The position numbers were made by a program, and so were the translations under genes. Below are positions 53,123 to 61,697 of a stretch of 64,000 nt of DNA, in pieces; the stretch's first letter is position 1; each line of letters opens with the position of its first letter. The stretch is from an uncultured Bacteroidota bacterium. GTDB taxonomy: Bacteria > Bacteroidota > Bacteroidia > Flavobacteriales > Flavobacteriaceae. The notes beneath the pieces are model-generated. The model searched no databases. It saw nothing but the letters and a program-made list of their open reading frames with translations, and was not told the DNA's origin. The stretch lies in assembly GCA_902515405.1 (NCBI GenBank), contig CABXUS010000002.1, forward strand, positions 1 through 64,000, in the 5' to 3' direction.

Positions 53123-54335
53123 TTTTATATCTTATTTTTTCTAATTTTTTTCTGTTTAAATACAATATCCCAAAGAATACTACTAATATTAATGGAAAAT
53201 AGGTAATATTTCCTAGAGTTGCTTTTCCAGCTGCAAGTTCTGCTAAATCTTGTGTCAATCCTGAATCTAATGCATTCTGAGTATTTTCATCAATCCATGA
53301 TCCTATTACAGGCTGCCATATTCCAGTTGCAAGCATACCAGCTCCACCAACCAATGACATACCCAAAGCACCTGTTTTTGGGAGATATTCTGAAACAAAA
53401 CCTATCATCGTTGGCCAGAAATAACAAACTCCAAAAGCAAACAATATAGCTACAAAATAAAGAGATTTTCCATCAACAACAGATAAAAGATAAATTGCTA
53501 AAGTTGAAACTATTGCAGACATAAAAAGAACTCCAACAGGATTTAATTTATGAACTATAGGGCCAGCAAAGTATCTTCCTACGGCCATAACGCCAGTCAC
53601 CATAGCTAAAATCAACATTGGACTTGCTCCGGATTTATCTAATAGAGGAGCTAGCCATTGTTGAGTACCCAACTCTGTAACAGCTGTTAATGTCATACAC
53701 GCGGCAATAAAAACAAACAATGGAGTTAGAGTAGATTTTAAGTTTATCATTGTATCGGTTTCAATATTTTCAGATTTTGGAAATAGTGATTTAAAAAACA
53801 TATATCCATAAATTAAAGTAGGCAAAATCATAGAAGCTATTTTTATTTGCCATCCCAAAGACATAGTATTTAATAACTCAACAACTAATGAACCAATAAC
53901 AATTCCACCTGGGAACCAAACATGGAATTTATTTAACATTGTCGTTCTATTGTCTGAGTGCATATCAGCGATTAATGGATTACAAGCAGCCTCAACGGAG
54001 CCATTAGCAAATCCAATCAAAAAAGATGATAAAAGAAGTGTGGTAAACCCATCTGCATAAATTGTCATTACAAGACCTATTAAATGAGAAAGAAAAGCTG
54101 CAACAAGTAATTTCTTTGGACCAAAATAATTATACAAAAGTCCTCCAAATATTGTAGCAACGGGAAAGCCCCAAAAGGCCATTGCATTAATCCATCCTAG
54201 TTGAGTATTGTTCAAACCAAAATCGACACCTAGTTCTGTAAGAATACCAGCTCTAATGGCAAATGTCATTGCAGTTACAGTTAAAGCGATACATGAAGCA
54301 TTAAATAATGCTTTTTTTGAAATATTTAATTCCAT
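53115..54335 (-). CDS. MFS transporter (probable sugar transporter)
   Basis: The 406-residue protein is an integral membrane carrier with about twelve hydrophobic spans across its length. FGGLLYNYFGPKKLLVAAFLS stands in the loop 2-3 region and GFANGSVEAACNPLIAD in the span 4 region. It lacks a signal peptide. The adjacent sugar-type oxidoreductase, overlapping by 8 bases, supports a sugar or polyol substrate. It lies about 40 bases downstream of tamB and may share that transcript or have its own promoter. Confidence 0.87.
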   Translation of the reverse strand: MELNISKKALFNASCIALTVTAMTFAIRAGILTELGVDFGLNNTQLGWINAMAFWGFPVATIFGGLLYNYFGPKKLLVAAFLSHLIGLVMTIYADGFTTLLLSSFLIGFANGSVEAACNPLIADMHSDNRTTMLNKFHVWFPGGIVIGSLVVELLNTMSLGWQIKIASMILPTLIYGYMFFKSLFPKSENIETDTMINLKSTLTPLFVFIAACMTLTAVTELGTQQWLAPLLDKSGASPMLILAMVTGVMAVGRYFAGPIVHKLNPVGVLFMSAIVSTLAIYLLSVVDGKSLYFVAILFAFGVCYFWPTMIGFVSEYLPKTGALGMSLVGGAGMLATGIWQPVIGSWIDENTQNALDSGLTQDLAELAAGKATLGNITYFPLILVVFFGILYLNRKKLEKIRYKNA

Positions 54336-54374
54336 TGTTTTATTTGATTTAGTTGTTATTTCTAAAGATATAAA

Positions 54375-57300
54375 TTATTTCTTTTTTTTCTTCCTGATTT
54401 TTTGAATTAACTCAGAAAAGGAATCAAATTCGACATCGTAAGAAATTCCAATACCTTGTGTGTAGCCTATTTCATCTCCAAAAAATTGATACTCATTTTC
54501 CTTGTTGAATATTCTAGCTTTTAGATTGCCGGTATCATTAAGTAAAAATTCAATTTGAACATCACCTAGAATCACATTCTCTTCAGTTCCACTTACTGGG
54601 ACTCCAATTTTACCGTTAATCAATATCCTGTCACTGATTTCACTTTGCAATGATAATCCAATTCTATCTCTGTTCAATAAACTTGATGATGAAAACTTGT
54701 CTCCTTGAGAAAAATTAATACCAACATTCATTTTATCATCAGGATTTGTAAAAATTTCATCGATTATTCCAGATGCTCGTTGGAAAAGGTTATTTGTAAT
54801 TGTTTGAGATGAAACAATTGAATTGTTTCCACTTTCAGTAAAAAAACCTTGACTGATAAGAGAAATTGCTTGAGTTTGTTTATTCTCATAATCATTAAGG
54901 TAGTATTCAAGCTCAGACTTTATAGATCCTCTAGTATTAGGAAAGGAAATATCAAATTTTGGAGTTTGTAAATTTGAGAGTTCTCCTAAAAGATAAACGT
55001 TTACAAAAGTTGGAATTTTTCTGTTAAAAGATGTGTTTTGTATAAGTGCAGCGGGATTAGCTCCGCCAGGAACTTCATATATGGCCTCAGCATTGATTAT
55101 ACCTTTATAGGGGTCTCCATCCCATGTTATATTTGCTCCTTTTTTAATCTCAAAAATCCTTTCTACAAATCCAAAGTTTTTAAAATGATATTTACCAACA
55201 TTTGTTATAAAATCTCCTTTTATATTAAATTTTCCTGAATAATCAGACTCGAAAATAAAATCACCATTACCTCTTCCAGATATTTTTGACCCACTATTCT
55301 CATCAAAAATAATTTCAAGTTCAGCATTATCGTTTAAATTTAAATTAACATTAACCTCCAGGCCTTCATTTATTATGTTGTCTGTTGTATTATCATTAGA
55401 TGAAAATTTGAGATACGAGAGATTTCCAACTCCATCATCATATTTAATTGGAATTGTAATTTTAGTTTCTTTATTTGTAGATCCTGAAATATTAATGTCT
55501 AAATCTTTACCTGGTCCATAAAATTTTGCTGATCCGTTTAAGTATCCTGTGCCATAATAAAAATCATTGTCATCATATGATGTTTTTATGGCTAATAGGT
55601 TTTCAGATATAATATTAAAATCTAAAAACCAATCTTTTAATCTATTATGATTGATTTGTCCATTTAAAATACCATGACTATTTTTCAATACATCTTGAAT
55701 TTTAAATCCTTCCATATAAATAGACATTTCATTGAGCTTAAAAGAAGGATTCTCTGGGAAAGAATATCTAACACCTAGATAAGGCACATCAAAACTTGAG
55801 TCATTTGCAGTTAAATACCCTTCAAAATTTGGTTTGTAAAAAGTACCTGTAATATTAAAATTTGAATCAAAATATCCCTCAAAGTTTTGCAATACTTCTT
55901 CACCAATTGCTGAGAATGGTTTAATTAGAAAATTATTGGTTTTAACATTCAAATCTATTGGATAATCATTGTCATCAATTTTAAAAAAACCATCTAAATG
56001 AAAAGTGTTTAAATTATTTTTAACAATTTTAAATTCAACATCATATTTATCTTTAGATTCAGAACTTATTATATCTAAAAAACCATCACCTAAAACAAAT
56101 CCATTAGATGAAAAATTTTCTAAAATTATTTTAGACTCACTTGAATATATACCATCATCTTTACTAAGTGATATATTTCCATTAACTAAACCTTCATAAA
56201 GAATGTTTTTTGGTCTTGGTAATAGAGATGAAAAACCAACATTCTTAAAAATTGACTCAAAATCAAATTTATCTTTATTGTTTAAATATTTAAACTCAAT
56301 TATTTGATCATTGGATGTGATTTTAGTGGATTTTAATTCTTTATAATTTTTACTTAATATCAATTTGTTTTTATTTGATTGGTTAGATTTATCAAGAACC
56401 CATTTATTCTTATTATAATCAAATGAAATATCTAAGAAAGAAAATAAGGTTCTATTGTTTTCATCAATTGTATGGTTAAAACTTATTTTATTTAATCCAT
56501 TAATTGAATTAAAATTAATTAGAAAGTTTGTTTTGTCATCTTTAAAGTCTGAAACTAATTTGACATTATTTCCATTGAACAACTTAGATTTAAATCTATC
56601 TAAATTTATAACTCCATATTTATCATTAATTTTTAAATCAATATTTTCTAAGACTATATCCTTGGATTTTAAATATGAACTTGTAAAAAAAATTTCAAAG
56701 GATTTATCTAGGTTAAAATTTCCTCTGAAAAAAGTGTTTTCGTCAATTGTTATATCACTATTTATTACGCTTGCGATTTTTGGCTTCAAATTTAAATTAA
56801 AGCTAAAGTCACTAAAAAAACTTTCATCAATTGAATCAAAATTTTCATAATTTGAAAAAACATAATTTTTTAATATTTCATTAAACTTTAGAAAATTTAA
56901 ATCTCCAATAATAATCCCATTAATTGCATCCGGCGAATTAATATTATAAAATCTCTTATTATTGTTAATTCTGGATTGAGCTAATAATTCATCAAAACTA
57001 TATTTGATATCTCCTGTACTGTATATAAAATTTGAAAAAGAAACATCTCCTATTAAGTCTGAAATACTAGTGCCTCTCAATTTTGTTTTTATTTCACCTG
57101 ACAAGAAATTATTTAAATCATTTGTAATTTTTAAATTACCAATTTTTGCATCAATTATTTGAGTTGAAAAATCAAAATCAATTAATTCATCTGAATAATC
57201 AATTAAACCAGTAAAATTCATTATTAAATTATCATCATTTACCTTAAGCTCACCATTAAAAATCTTATCTGAAACATTACCAAAAACAGAAATTTCGTTG

Positions 57301-58610
57301 TAAACATATTCGTTTATTTCTAATGACTGTATTTTTCCATTAAGTTGTGAATTCAAAAACTCAGGAATAAATCCTTGACCATCAATTGTAAATTCAAAGT
57401 TTGATTTACCAAGAAAGGGAAGTGTAATAAAATTTGATAAATTAATGTTATCACCCTTAAAAGTGCCAACATATTTTGCATTATCTATATTATCGAAATC
57501 AGAAATATTTAATGCTGAGAATATTTTTCCATTATTATTGAAAAGCTCAAAGTTTGAAATAATATTATCATTTGAATAATTAATAAATCCCTTCAATGAA
57601 AATCTTCCTATTGATTCTAAGGAACTTGGTAATATAGACCCAAAAATATTAGGAAATGTTTTTGATATTTCAAAAGATGAGGAGTTAAACTCTTTAAAAT
57701 CAAGCTCTATGTTGTTAAAAGATTTAGAAAATGGATCTTTGATGATTATTGAAGTATTTATTTCTGTGTATTCATTTTCTAATTCTAGATTATTTAAAAT
57801 AATTTCATTTTTATTACCATTAAATTTTGAATTTAAATTAAATGAATTGTCAATAGAACCATAAATAAAATTTGAAGAAATTATTCTTGAATTTTTAATA
57901 TCCCCATAATAAATTACGCTATCAAGATTATTAGTTTTTTCAATAAAAACATTAAGATTAATATTTGAGTTTTTATAAACTAAACTTACATCATTTAAAT
58001 TTAAATTATCTTTTGAAATATTTACATTAGAGTTAATTGAATTAATTTGATCAATTTCATTTAATTTAATATTTGAGTTTTTTAATGAAAAATCAATGTT
58101 GTTTTTTGATATAATAAAATCATTAATGTCAAAATTAATATTGTTAGTATTATCAGAATTAATTATCCTAAAGTCGTTTAAAAGAAGTGTTTTTATTAAT
58201 AGTTTATTTTCACTGTTAAGAGAATATGATTTTTCAATTTCATCAAAATCGTTAAAGTTTTCAATAAAGAATGATCCCTTTTGAATAACTATTTTATCAA
58301 AATCATATTCATTATTTATTACAGCATTTTGAACACTTGTTGGATTTACTAAAATTTTAGGCGAATAAAAAAGAGTGTCTTTATTATTATTAAAAATTAT
58401 AACATTATCGAAGGATAAATCTCCTGAAAAATTAAAATCTACATCATCTAACTTAACCGAGTAGTTAGAGTTTTTAGAAAACTGATTGGAAATAATATTC
58501 TGAATATTATTTTCCAAATAAGAAAGTGTTGATAAAACAATAATTATAAATAGAAATAAAAAGATTATTAATTTCTTTCTGGAAAAAATATTTTTGATAA
58601 TAGATAGCAT
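54375..58610 (-). CDS. tamB: TamB-like translocation and assembly module protein
   Basis: This very large 1411-residue protein has one N-terminal membrane anchor (about 13-32) and a long run of beta-strand-rich, Asn/Asp/Ser-heavy sequence. It ends in a conserved C-terminal TamB domain (about 1040-1400: GVGNLSYLKFSSND, GKYHFKNFGFVERIFEIKKGANITWDGDPYKGIINAEAIYEVP in pieces, ELEYYLNDYE). TamB-family proteins bridge the periplasm and help move outer-membrane proteins or phospholipids. No tamA/BamA homologue is in this window. The start lies 22 bases from the divergent tsaD start. Confidence 0.9.
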   Translation of the reverse strand: MLSIIKNIFSRKKLIIFLFLFIIIVLSTLSYLENNIQNIISNQFSKNSNYSVKLDDVDFNFSGDLSFDNVIIFNNNKDTLFYSPKILVNPTSVQNAVINNEYDFDKIVIQKGSFFIENFNDFDEIEKSYSLNSENKLLIKTLLLNDFRIINSDNTNNINFDINDFIISKNNIDFSLKNSNIKLNEIDQINSINSNVNISKDNLNLNDVSLVYKNSNINLNVFIEKTNNLDSVIYYGDIKNSRIISSNFIYGSIDNSFNLNSKFNGNKNEIILNNLELENEYTEINTSIIIKDPFSKSFNNIELDFKEFNSSSFEISKTFPNIFGSILPSSLESIGRFSLKGFINYSNDNIISNFELFNNNGKIFSALNISDFDNIDNAKYVGTFKGDNINLSNFITLPFLGKSNFEFTIDGQGFIPEFLNSQLNGKIQSLEINEYVYNEISVFGNVSDKIFNGELKVNDDNLIMNFTGLIDYSDELIDFDFSTQIIDAKIGNLKITNDLNNFLSGEIKTKLRGTSISDLIGDVSFSNFIYSTGDIKYSFDELLAQSRINNNKRFYNINSPDAINGIIIGDLNFLKFNEILKNYVFSNYENFDSIDESFFSDFSFNLNLKPKIASVINSDITIDENTFFRGNFNLDKSFEIFFTSSYLKSKDIVLENIDLKINDKYGVINLDRFKSKLFNGNNVKLVSDFKDDKTNFLINFNSINGLNKISFNHTIDENNRTLFSFLDISFDYNKNKWVLDKSNQSNKNKLILSKNYKELKSTKITSNDQIIEFKYLNNKDKFDFESIFKNVGFSSLLPRPKNILYEGLVNGNISLSKDDGIYSSESKIILENFSSNGFVLGDGFLDIISSESKDKYDVEFKIVKNNLNTFHLDGFFKIDDNDYPIDLNVKTNNFLIKPFSAIGEEVLQNFEGYFDSNFNITGTFYKPNFEGYLTANDSSFDVPYLGVRYSFPENPSFKLNEMSIYMEGFKIQDVLKNSHGILNGQINHNRLKDWFLDFNIISENLLAIKTSYDDNDFYYGTGYLNGSAKFYGPGKDLDINISGSTNKETKITIPIKYDDGVGNLSYLKFSSNDNTTDNIINEGLEVNVNLNLNDNAELEIIFDENSGSKISGRGNGDFIFESDYSGKFNIKGDFITNVGKYHFKNFGFVERIFEIKKGANITWDGDPYKGIINAEAIYEVPGGANPAALIQNTSFNRKIPTFVNVYLLGELSNLQTPKFDISFPNTRGSIKSELEYYLNDYENKQTQAISLISQGFFTESGNNSIVSSQTITNNLFQRASGIIDEIFTNPDDKMNVGINFSQGDKFSSSSLLNRDRIGLSLQSEISDRILINGKIGVPVSGTEENVILGDVQIEFLLNDTGNLKARIFNKENEYQFFGDEIGYTQGIGISYDVEFDSFSELIQKIRKKKKK

Positions 58611-58632
58611 TATATTTACAAAAACAAAGATT

Positions 58633-59637
58633 GTGCCCGTAACAATTTTAGGAATAGAATCATCTTGTGATGAAACTTCTGCAGCTATAATTTCTGATAA
58701 AAAAATATTATCAAATGTTATTGCAAACCAGGAGGTTCATAAAAAATATGGAGGGGTTGTGCCTGAATTAGCATCAAGAGCCCACCAAAAAAATATAATT
58801 CCCGTCGTTAATCAAGCACTTTCAAAAGCAAATATCGCAAAAAATAAGATAGATGCCATAGCATACACTAGAGGTCCTGGTTTACTTGGCTCTCTTTTAG
58901 TAGGTTCCTCTTTTGCTAAATCACTTTCAATGTCACTTAAAATTCCATTAATTGAAGTAAATCACATGCAAGCACATTTATTATGTCATTTTATCGAAGA
59001 CAACTGCGATAAAAAAACAAATTTTCCATTTATAGGCGTAAATATATCAGGTGGACATACACAAATTATATTATGTAAAGATTATTTTAATATGGATCTA
59101 ATCGGAGAAACTTTAGATGATTCAATTGGCGAAGCATTTGATAAATGTGGTAAAATAATGGGTCTAGAATATCCAGCTGGTCCGCTAATAGATAAAAATT
59201 CTTTAATGGGTGATCCAGATAAGTTCAAATTTACTGTTCCTAAAGTTGAAGGATTAGATTTTAGTTTTAGTGGTTTAAAAACAAATTTTAAAAGATGTGT
59301 TGAAAAAGGCATTAAAGCAAAAGAAAGCTTTTTAAAAGAAGAATTAAATAACCTATGCTCATCAATACAATCAACAATTGTTAAGATACTCTCTATTAAA
59401 ATTAAGGCTGCTGTTAATAAAACTGGTATTAAAAATATAGTATTTGGAGGTGGAGTTTCAGCAAATTCAGGAATAAGAAATTATTTTAACAAAAATAAAA
59501 ACTTAAATGTTTTTTTTCCTAAAAGAGAATATACTACAGATAATGCTGCTATGATTGCCATGGTTGGGTATTTAAAATTTAAGAATAATAAATTTTCAAA
59601 CCTAGATGTTGTTTCAAAAGCTAGATACAAGATTTAA
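58633..59637 (+). CDS. tsaD: tRNA N6-adenosine threonylcarbamoyltransferase
   Basis: TsaD transfers the threonylcarbamoyl group onto A37 of tRNA. The 334-residue chain begins MPVTILGIESSCDETSAA at a GTG, as in the family. A TTG at 58594 would add 13 residues without family support. The metal motif is VNHMQAHLL, followed by GVNISGGHTQI, PAGPLIDKNS, SFSGLKTNFKR and FGGGVSANSGIR. TsaE is encoded at 8387-8797. It overlaps rsmE by one base. Confidence 0.95.
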   Translation: MPVTILGIESSCDETSAAIISDKKILSNVIANQEVHKKYGGVVPELASRAHQKNIIPVVNQALSKANIAKNKIDAIAYTRGPGLLGSLLVGSSFAKSLSMSLKIPLIEVNHMQAHLLCHFIEDNCDKKTNFPFIGVNISGGHTQIILCKDYFNMDLIGETLDDSIGEAFDKCGKIMGLEYPAGPLIDKNSLMGDPDKFKFTVPKVEGLDFSFSGLKTNFKRCVEKGIKAKESFLKEELNNLCSSIQSTIVKILSIKIKAAVNKTGIKNIVFGGGVSANSGIRNYFNKNKNLNVFFPKREYTTDNAAMIAMVGYLKFKNNKFSNLDVVSKARYKI

Positions 59638-60335
59638 TGGAATTATTTTATAATAAACATATTGATTCTCAGACTAAAGAGTTTATACTTGAAAAGGAGG
59701 AAAATAATCACATAATTAAGGTTTTAAGAAAAAAACAAGGCGATATAATTGAATTTACAAATGGAAATAATATTAGCTTTAAAACTAAGATTATAACAAT
59801 TGCTAAAAAAAGGTCAACTTTTAAAATAATATCTAGAAAAAAAATTAATCCTCCACCCCACTTACACATAGGTATTTCTATTTTAAAATCTCCATCTAGA
59901 TTTGAAGTATTTCTTGAAAAGGCAGTTGAAATTGGAGTCTCAGAAATTACACCTATTATTTGTGAAAGGACATATAAAAAAACAATTAATTCAAAAAGAC
60001 TTAATAAAATTTTAATATCCGCTTTAAAACAATCATTTAAATATAATTTACCAAAACTTAATAACCCAATTGACTTTAAAAATTTCATTAAATTAAAAAA
60101 TGAAAAAAACAAATTAATTGCTACTTGTGAGGAATATAATAAAAGTCATCTTTCAAATGAATATAATATTAAAATGAAAAATTTAATATTGATAGGTCCT
60201 GAGGGAGATTTTAGTAAAAAAGAATTGGATGAATCAAAAAATTCTGGATTTAAGTTTGTTAGCCTTGGCGATACAAGATTAAGAGCCGAAACAGCTGGTA
60301 TAATGGCCTGTGCTATTTTTTCATTTATTAAGTAA
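59637..60335 (+). CDS. rsmE: 16S rRNA (uracil(1498)-N(3))-methyltransferase
   Basis: RsmE methylates U1498 of 16S rRNA. The 232-residue SPOUT enzyme has an N-terminal PUA-like domain (about 1-70). The C-terminal knot contains KAVEIGVSEITPIICERT, LILIGPEGDFSKKELDES and VSLGDTRLRAETAG, which form the SAM-binding trefoil knot. The ATG overlaps the tsaD stop by one base, and 12 bases separate it from the AI-2E gene, so tsaD-rsmE-AI-2E looks like one operon. Confidence 0.94.
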   Translation: MELFYNKHIDSQTKEFILEKEENNHIIKVLRKKQGDIIEFTNGNNISFKTKIITIAKKRSTFKIISRKKINPPPHLHIGISILKSPSRFEVFLEKAVEIGVSEITPIICERTYKKTINSKRLNKILISALKQSFKYNLPKLNNPIDFKNFIKLKNEKNKLIATCEEYNKSHLSNEYNIKMKNLILIGPEGDFSKKELDESKNSGFKFVSLGDTRLRAETAGIMACAIFSFIK

Positions 60336-60347
60336 TATATTTGTTAA

Positions 60348-61436
60348 ATGATTAAAGGAGGTTTATCTAATTCAATAACGAAGTCTATATTTTATTTAAT
60401 ATCTACTATCCTTGTTGGCTATCTTATAATTAAACTTAAAATAATCGTTGGTTATTTATTAATTGCTTCAATTTTAACATTATTGTCAAGACCAATTGTT
60501 AAATTTCTTTGTGATAAACTTAAATTTAGAATCACTATAGCAAGCATTTTTGCAATTATTCTGATTTTAATTATAATTTCTGGGATTATTTCTCTTTTAA
60601 TTCCTTTAGTTCTAGAACAAGGAAAGAATCTTTCTCTACTCAACGTTAATGCTTTTCAAGAAAGAGCCAACACACTTTATTCAGAGTTTGGTATTTATCT
60701 TAATAAATATAATATAAGCATTAGTGATAGTATTTTTGACATTCAAGGATTTACAAAAAATAGTGTTGAAGCCATACCAGCACTTCTTAATTCAATTGGA
60801 TCAGTTTTAGGTTCATTAACTATTGGAATTCTTTCTGTTTTATTCATTACCTTTTTTTTGTTAAAAGACGGTATTTATTTTGAAAAAATATTTGTTCTTT
60901 TATTTCCTTCCAAAATGAAAAAGAGAATAGAAAATTCACTTTTACATATAAAATCTCTTCTTTCTCGTTATTTCTTAGGTCTTATTTTTCAAATAAGTAT
61001 TTTATTTTTTCTCTACACAATAATTCTTTTAATATTTGGAGTTAAAGATGCTGTTGTGATTGCATTTTTATGTGCACTTTTAAATTTAATTCCCTATATA
61101 GGTCCTTTAATTGGTATTATTCTAATGAGTTTTTTAACAATGACAAGCTATTTAGGAGAAGATTTTAGTAGTGTTATTATTCCTAAAACTGTATATGTAA
61201 TCATAGGATACATTATTGCTCAACTTGTAGATAATTTATTAAGTCAACCTTTTATATTTTCAAATTCAGTTAAATCACATCCTCTTGAAATTTTTCTTGT
61301 AATATTAACGGGAGGGATATTATTTGGAGTTGTAGGAATGATTCTAGCTATCCCATCTTACACAGTAATTAAGGTGTTTCTTAAAGTTTTTTTTAGTGAA
61401 AATAAGCTCGTAAAGAAACTTACAAAAAACCTTTAG
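60348..61436 (+). CDS. AI-2E family transporter
   Basis: The 362-residue protein has about eight membrane spans in the typical pattern: two near the N-terminus, a long extracytoplasmic part (about 95-145), then FITFFLLKDGIYFEKI and the core NLIPYIGPLIGIILMSF. The C-terminal GILFGVVGMILAIP repeat ends the core. Family members are linked to autoinducer or small-solute and Na+/H+ export, but the true substrate of most is unknown. It is the last gene of the tsaD operon, with tRNA-Ser beginning about 50 bases later. Confidence 0.88.
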   Translation: MIKGGLSNSITKSIFYLISTILVGYLIIKLKIIVGYLLIASILTLLSRPIVKFLCDKLKFRITIASIFAIILILIIISGIISLLIPLVLEQGKNLSLLNVNAFQERANTLYSEFGIYLNKYNISISDSIFDIQGFTKNSVEAIPALLNSIGSVLGSLTIGILSVLFITFFLLKDGIYFEKIFVLLFPSKMKKRIENSLLHIKSLLSRYFLGLIFQISILFFLYTIILLIFGVKDAVVIAFLCALLNLIPYIGPLIGIILMSFLTMTSYLGEDFSSVIIPKTVYVIIGYIIAQLVDNLLSQPFIFSNSVKSHPLEIFLVILTGGILFGVVGMILAIPSYTVIKVFLKVFFSENKLVKKLTKNL

Positions 61437-61484
61437 TTTATTTTTTTACATATTAAATTAAAACTTAAATTTGGATTCCAATTT

Positions 61485-61568
61485 GGAGAGGTGCCAGAGT
61501 GGTAATGGAGCAGATTGCTAATCTGTCGACGGGAAACTGTCGCCGGGGTTCGAATCCCCGTCTCTCCG
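61485..61568 (+). tRNA. tRNA-Ser(GCT)
   Basis: The sequence folds as a serine tRNA. The acceptor arm GGAGAGG pairs with TCTCTCC (one G-T pair). The anticodon stem-loop AGATTGCTAATCT has anticodon GCT. The long variable arm CGAC-GGGAAACT-GTCG is typical of Ser, and the T arm CGGGG-TTCGAAT-CCCCG is perfect. The discriminator is G and the CCA end is not encoded. It decodes AGC/AGU codons. No second tRNA follows. Confidence 0.95.
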
Positions 61569-61574
61569 CAAAGT

Positions 61575-61613
61575 AAAACCCTAAATACTTAATAAATAAG
61601 TTATTAGGGTTTT
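61575..61613 (+). terminator. Intrinsic terminator after tRNA-Ser
   Basis: A 10-bp outer stem (AAAACCCTAA with TTAGGGTTTT) contains an inner ACTTA/TAAGT helix. A short T-run follows. It lies 7 bases after the tRNA end. Confidence 0.8.
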
Positions 61614-61638
61614 ATAATTTAATATCATATTTTTTGAT

Positions 61639-61654
61639 AACAGATATTTCTGTT
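61639..61654. repeat. Inverted repeat upstream of typA
   Basis: AACAGA-TATT-TCTGTT is a 6-bp inverted repeat with 4-base spacer, centred about 28 bases upstream of the typA -7 box. It could be an operator or a chance palindrome in AT-rich DNA. Confidence 0.35.
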
Positions 61655-61673
61655 ACTGGTATCTAAAAAACAT

Positions 61674-61681
61674 TACATTTG
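61674..61681 (+). promoter_or_regulatory. Candidate -7 box of typA
   Basis: TACATTTG matches TAnnTTTG exactly and ends 16 bases before the typA ATG at 61698. It follows the tRNA terminator, so typA needs its own promoter. Confidence 0.5.
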
Positions 61682-61697
61682 CGCAAAATTATAGTAG

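Noticed and set aside
54375..58610. Several open frames on the plus strand inside the tamB gene (for example near 56455-56850).
   Set aside because: They are antisense shadows of a long, well-patterned TamB frame and have no family resemblance, start context or promoter.
61485..61568. tRNA-Ser as an integration site for a mobile element.
   Set aside because: No integrase, no direct repeat of the tRNA 3' end and no foreign-looking genes lie beside it.
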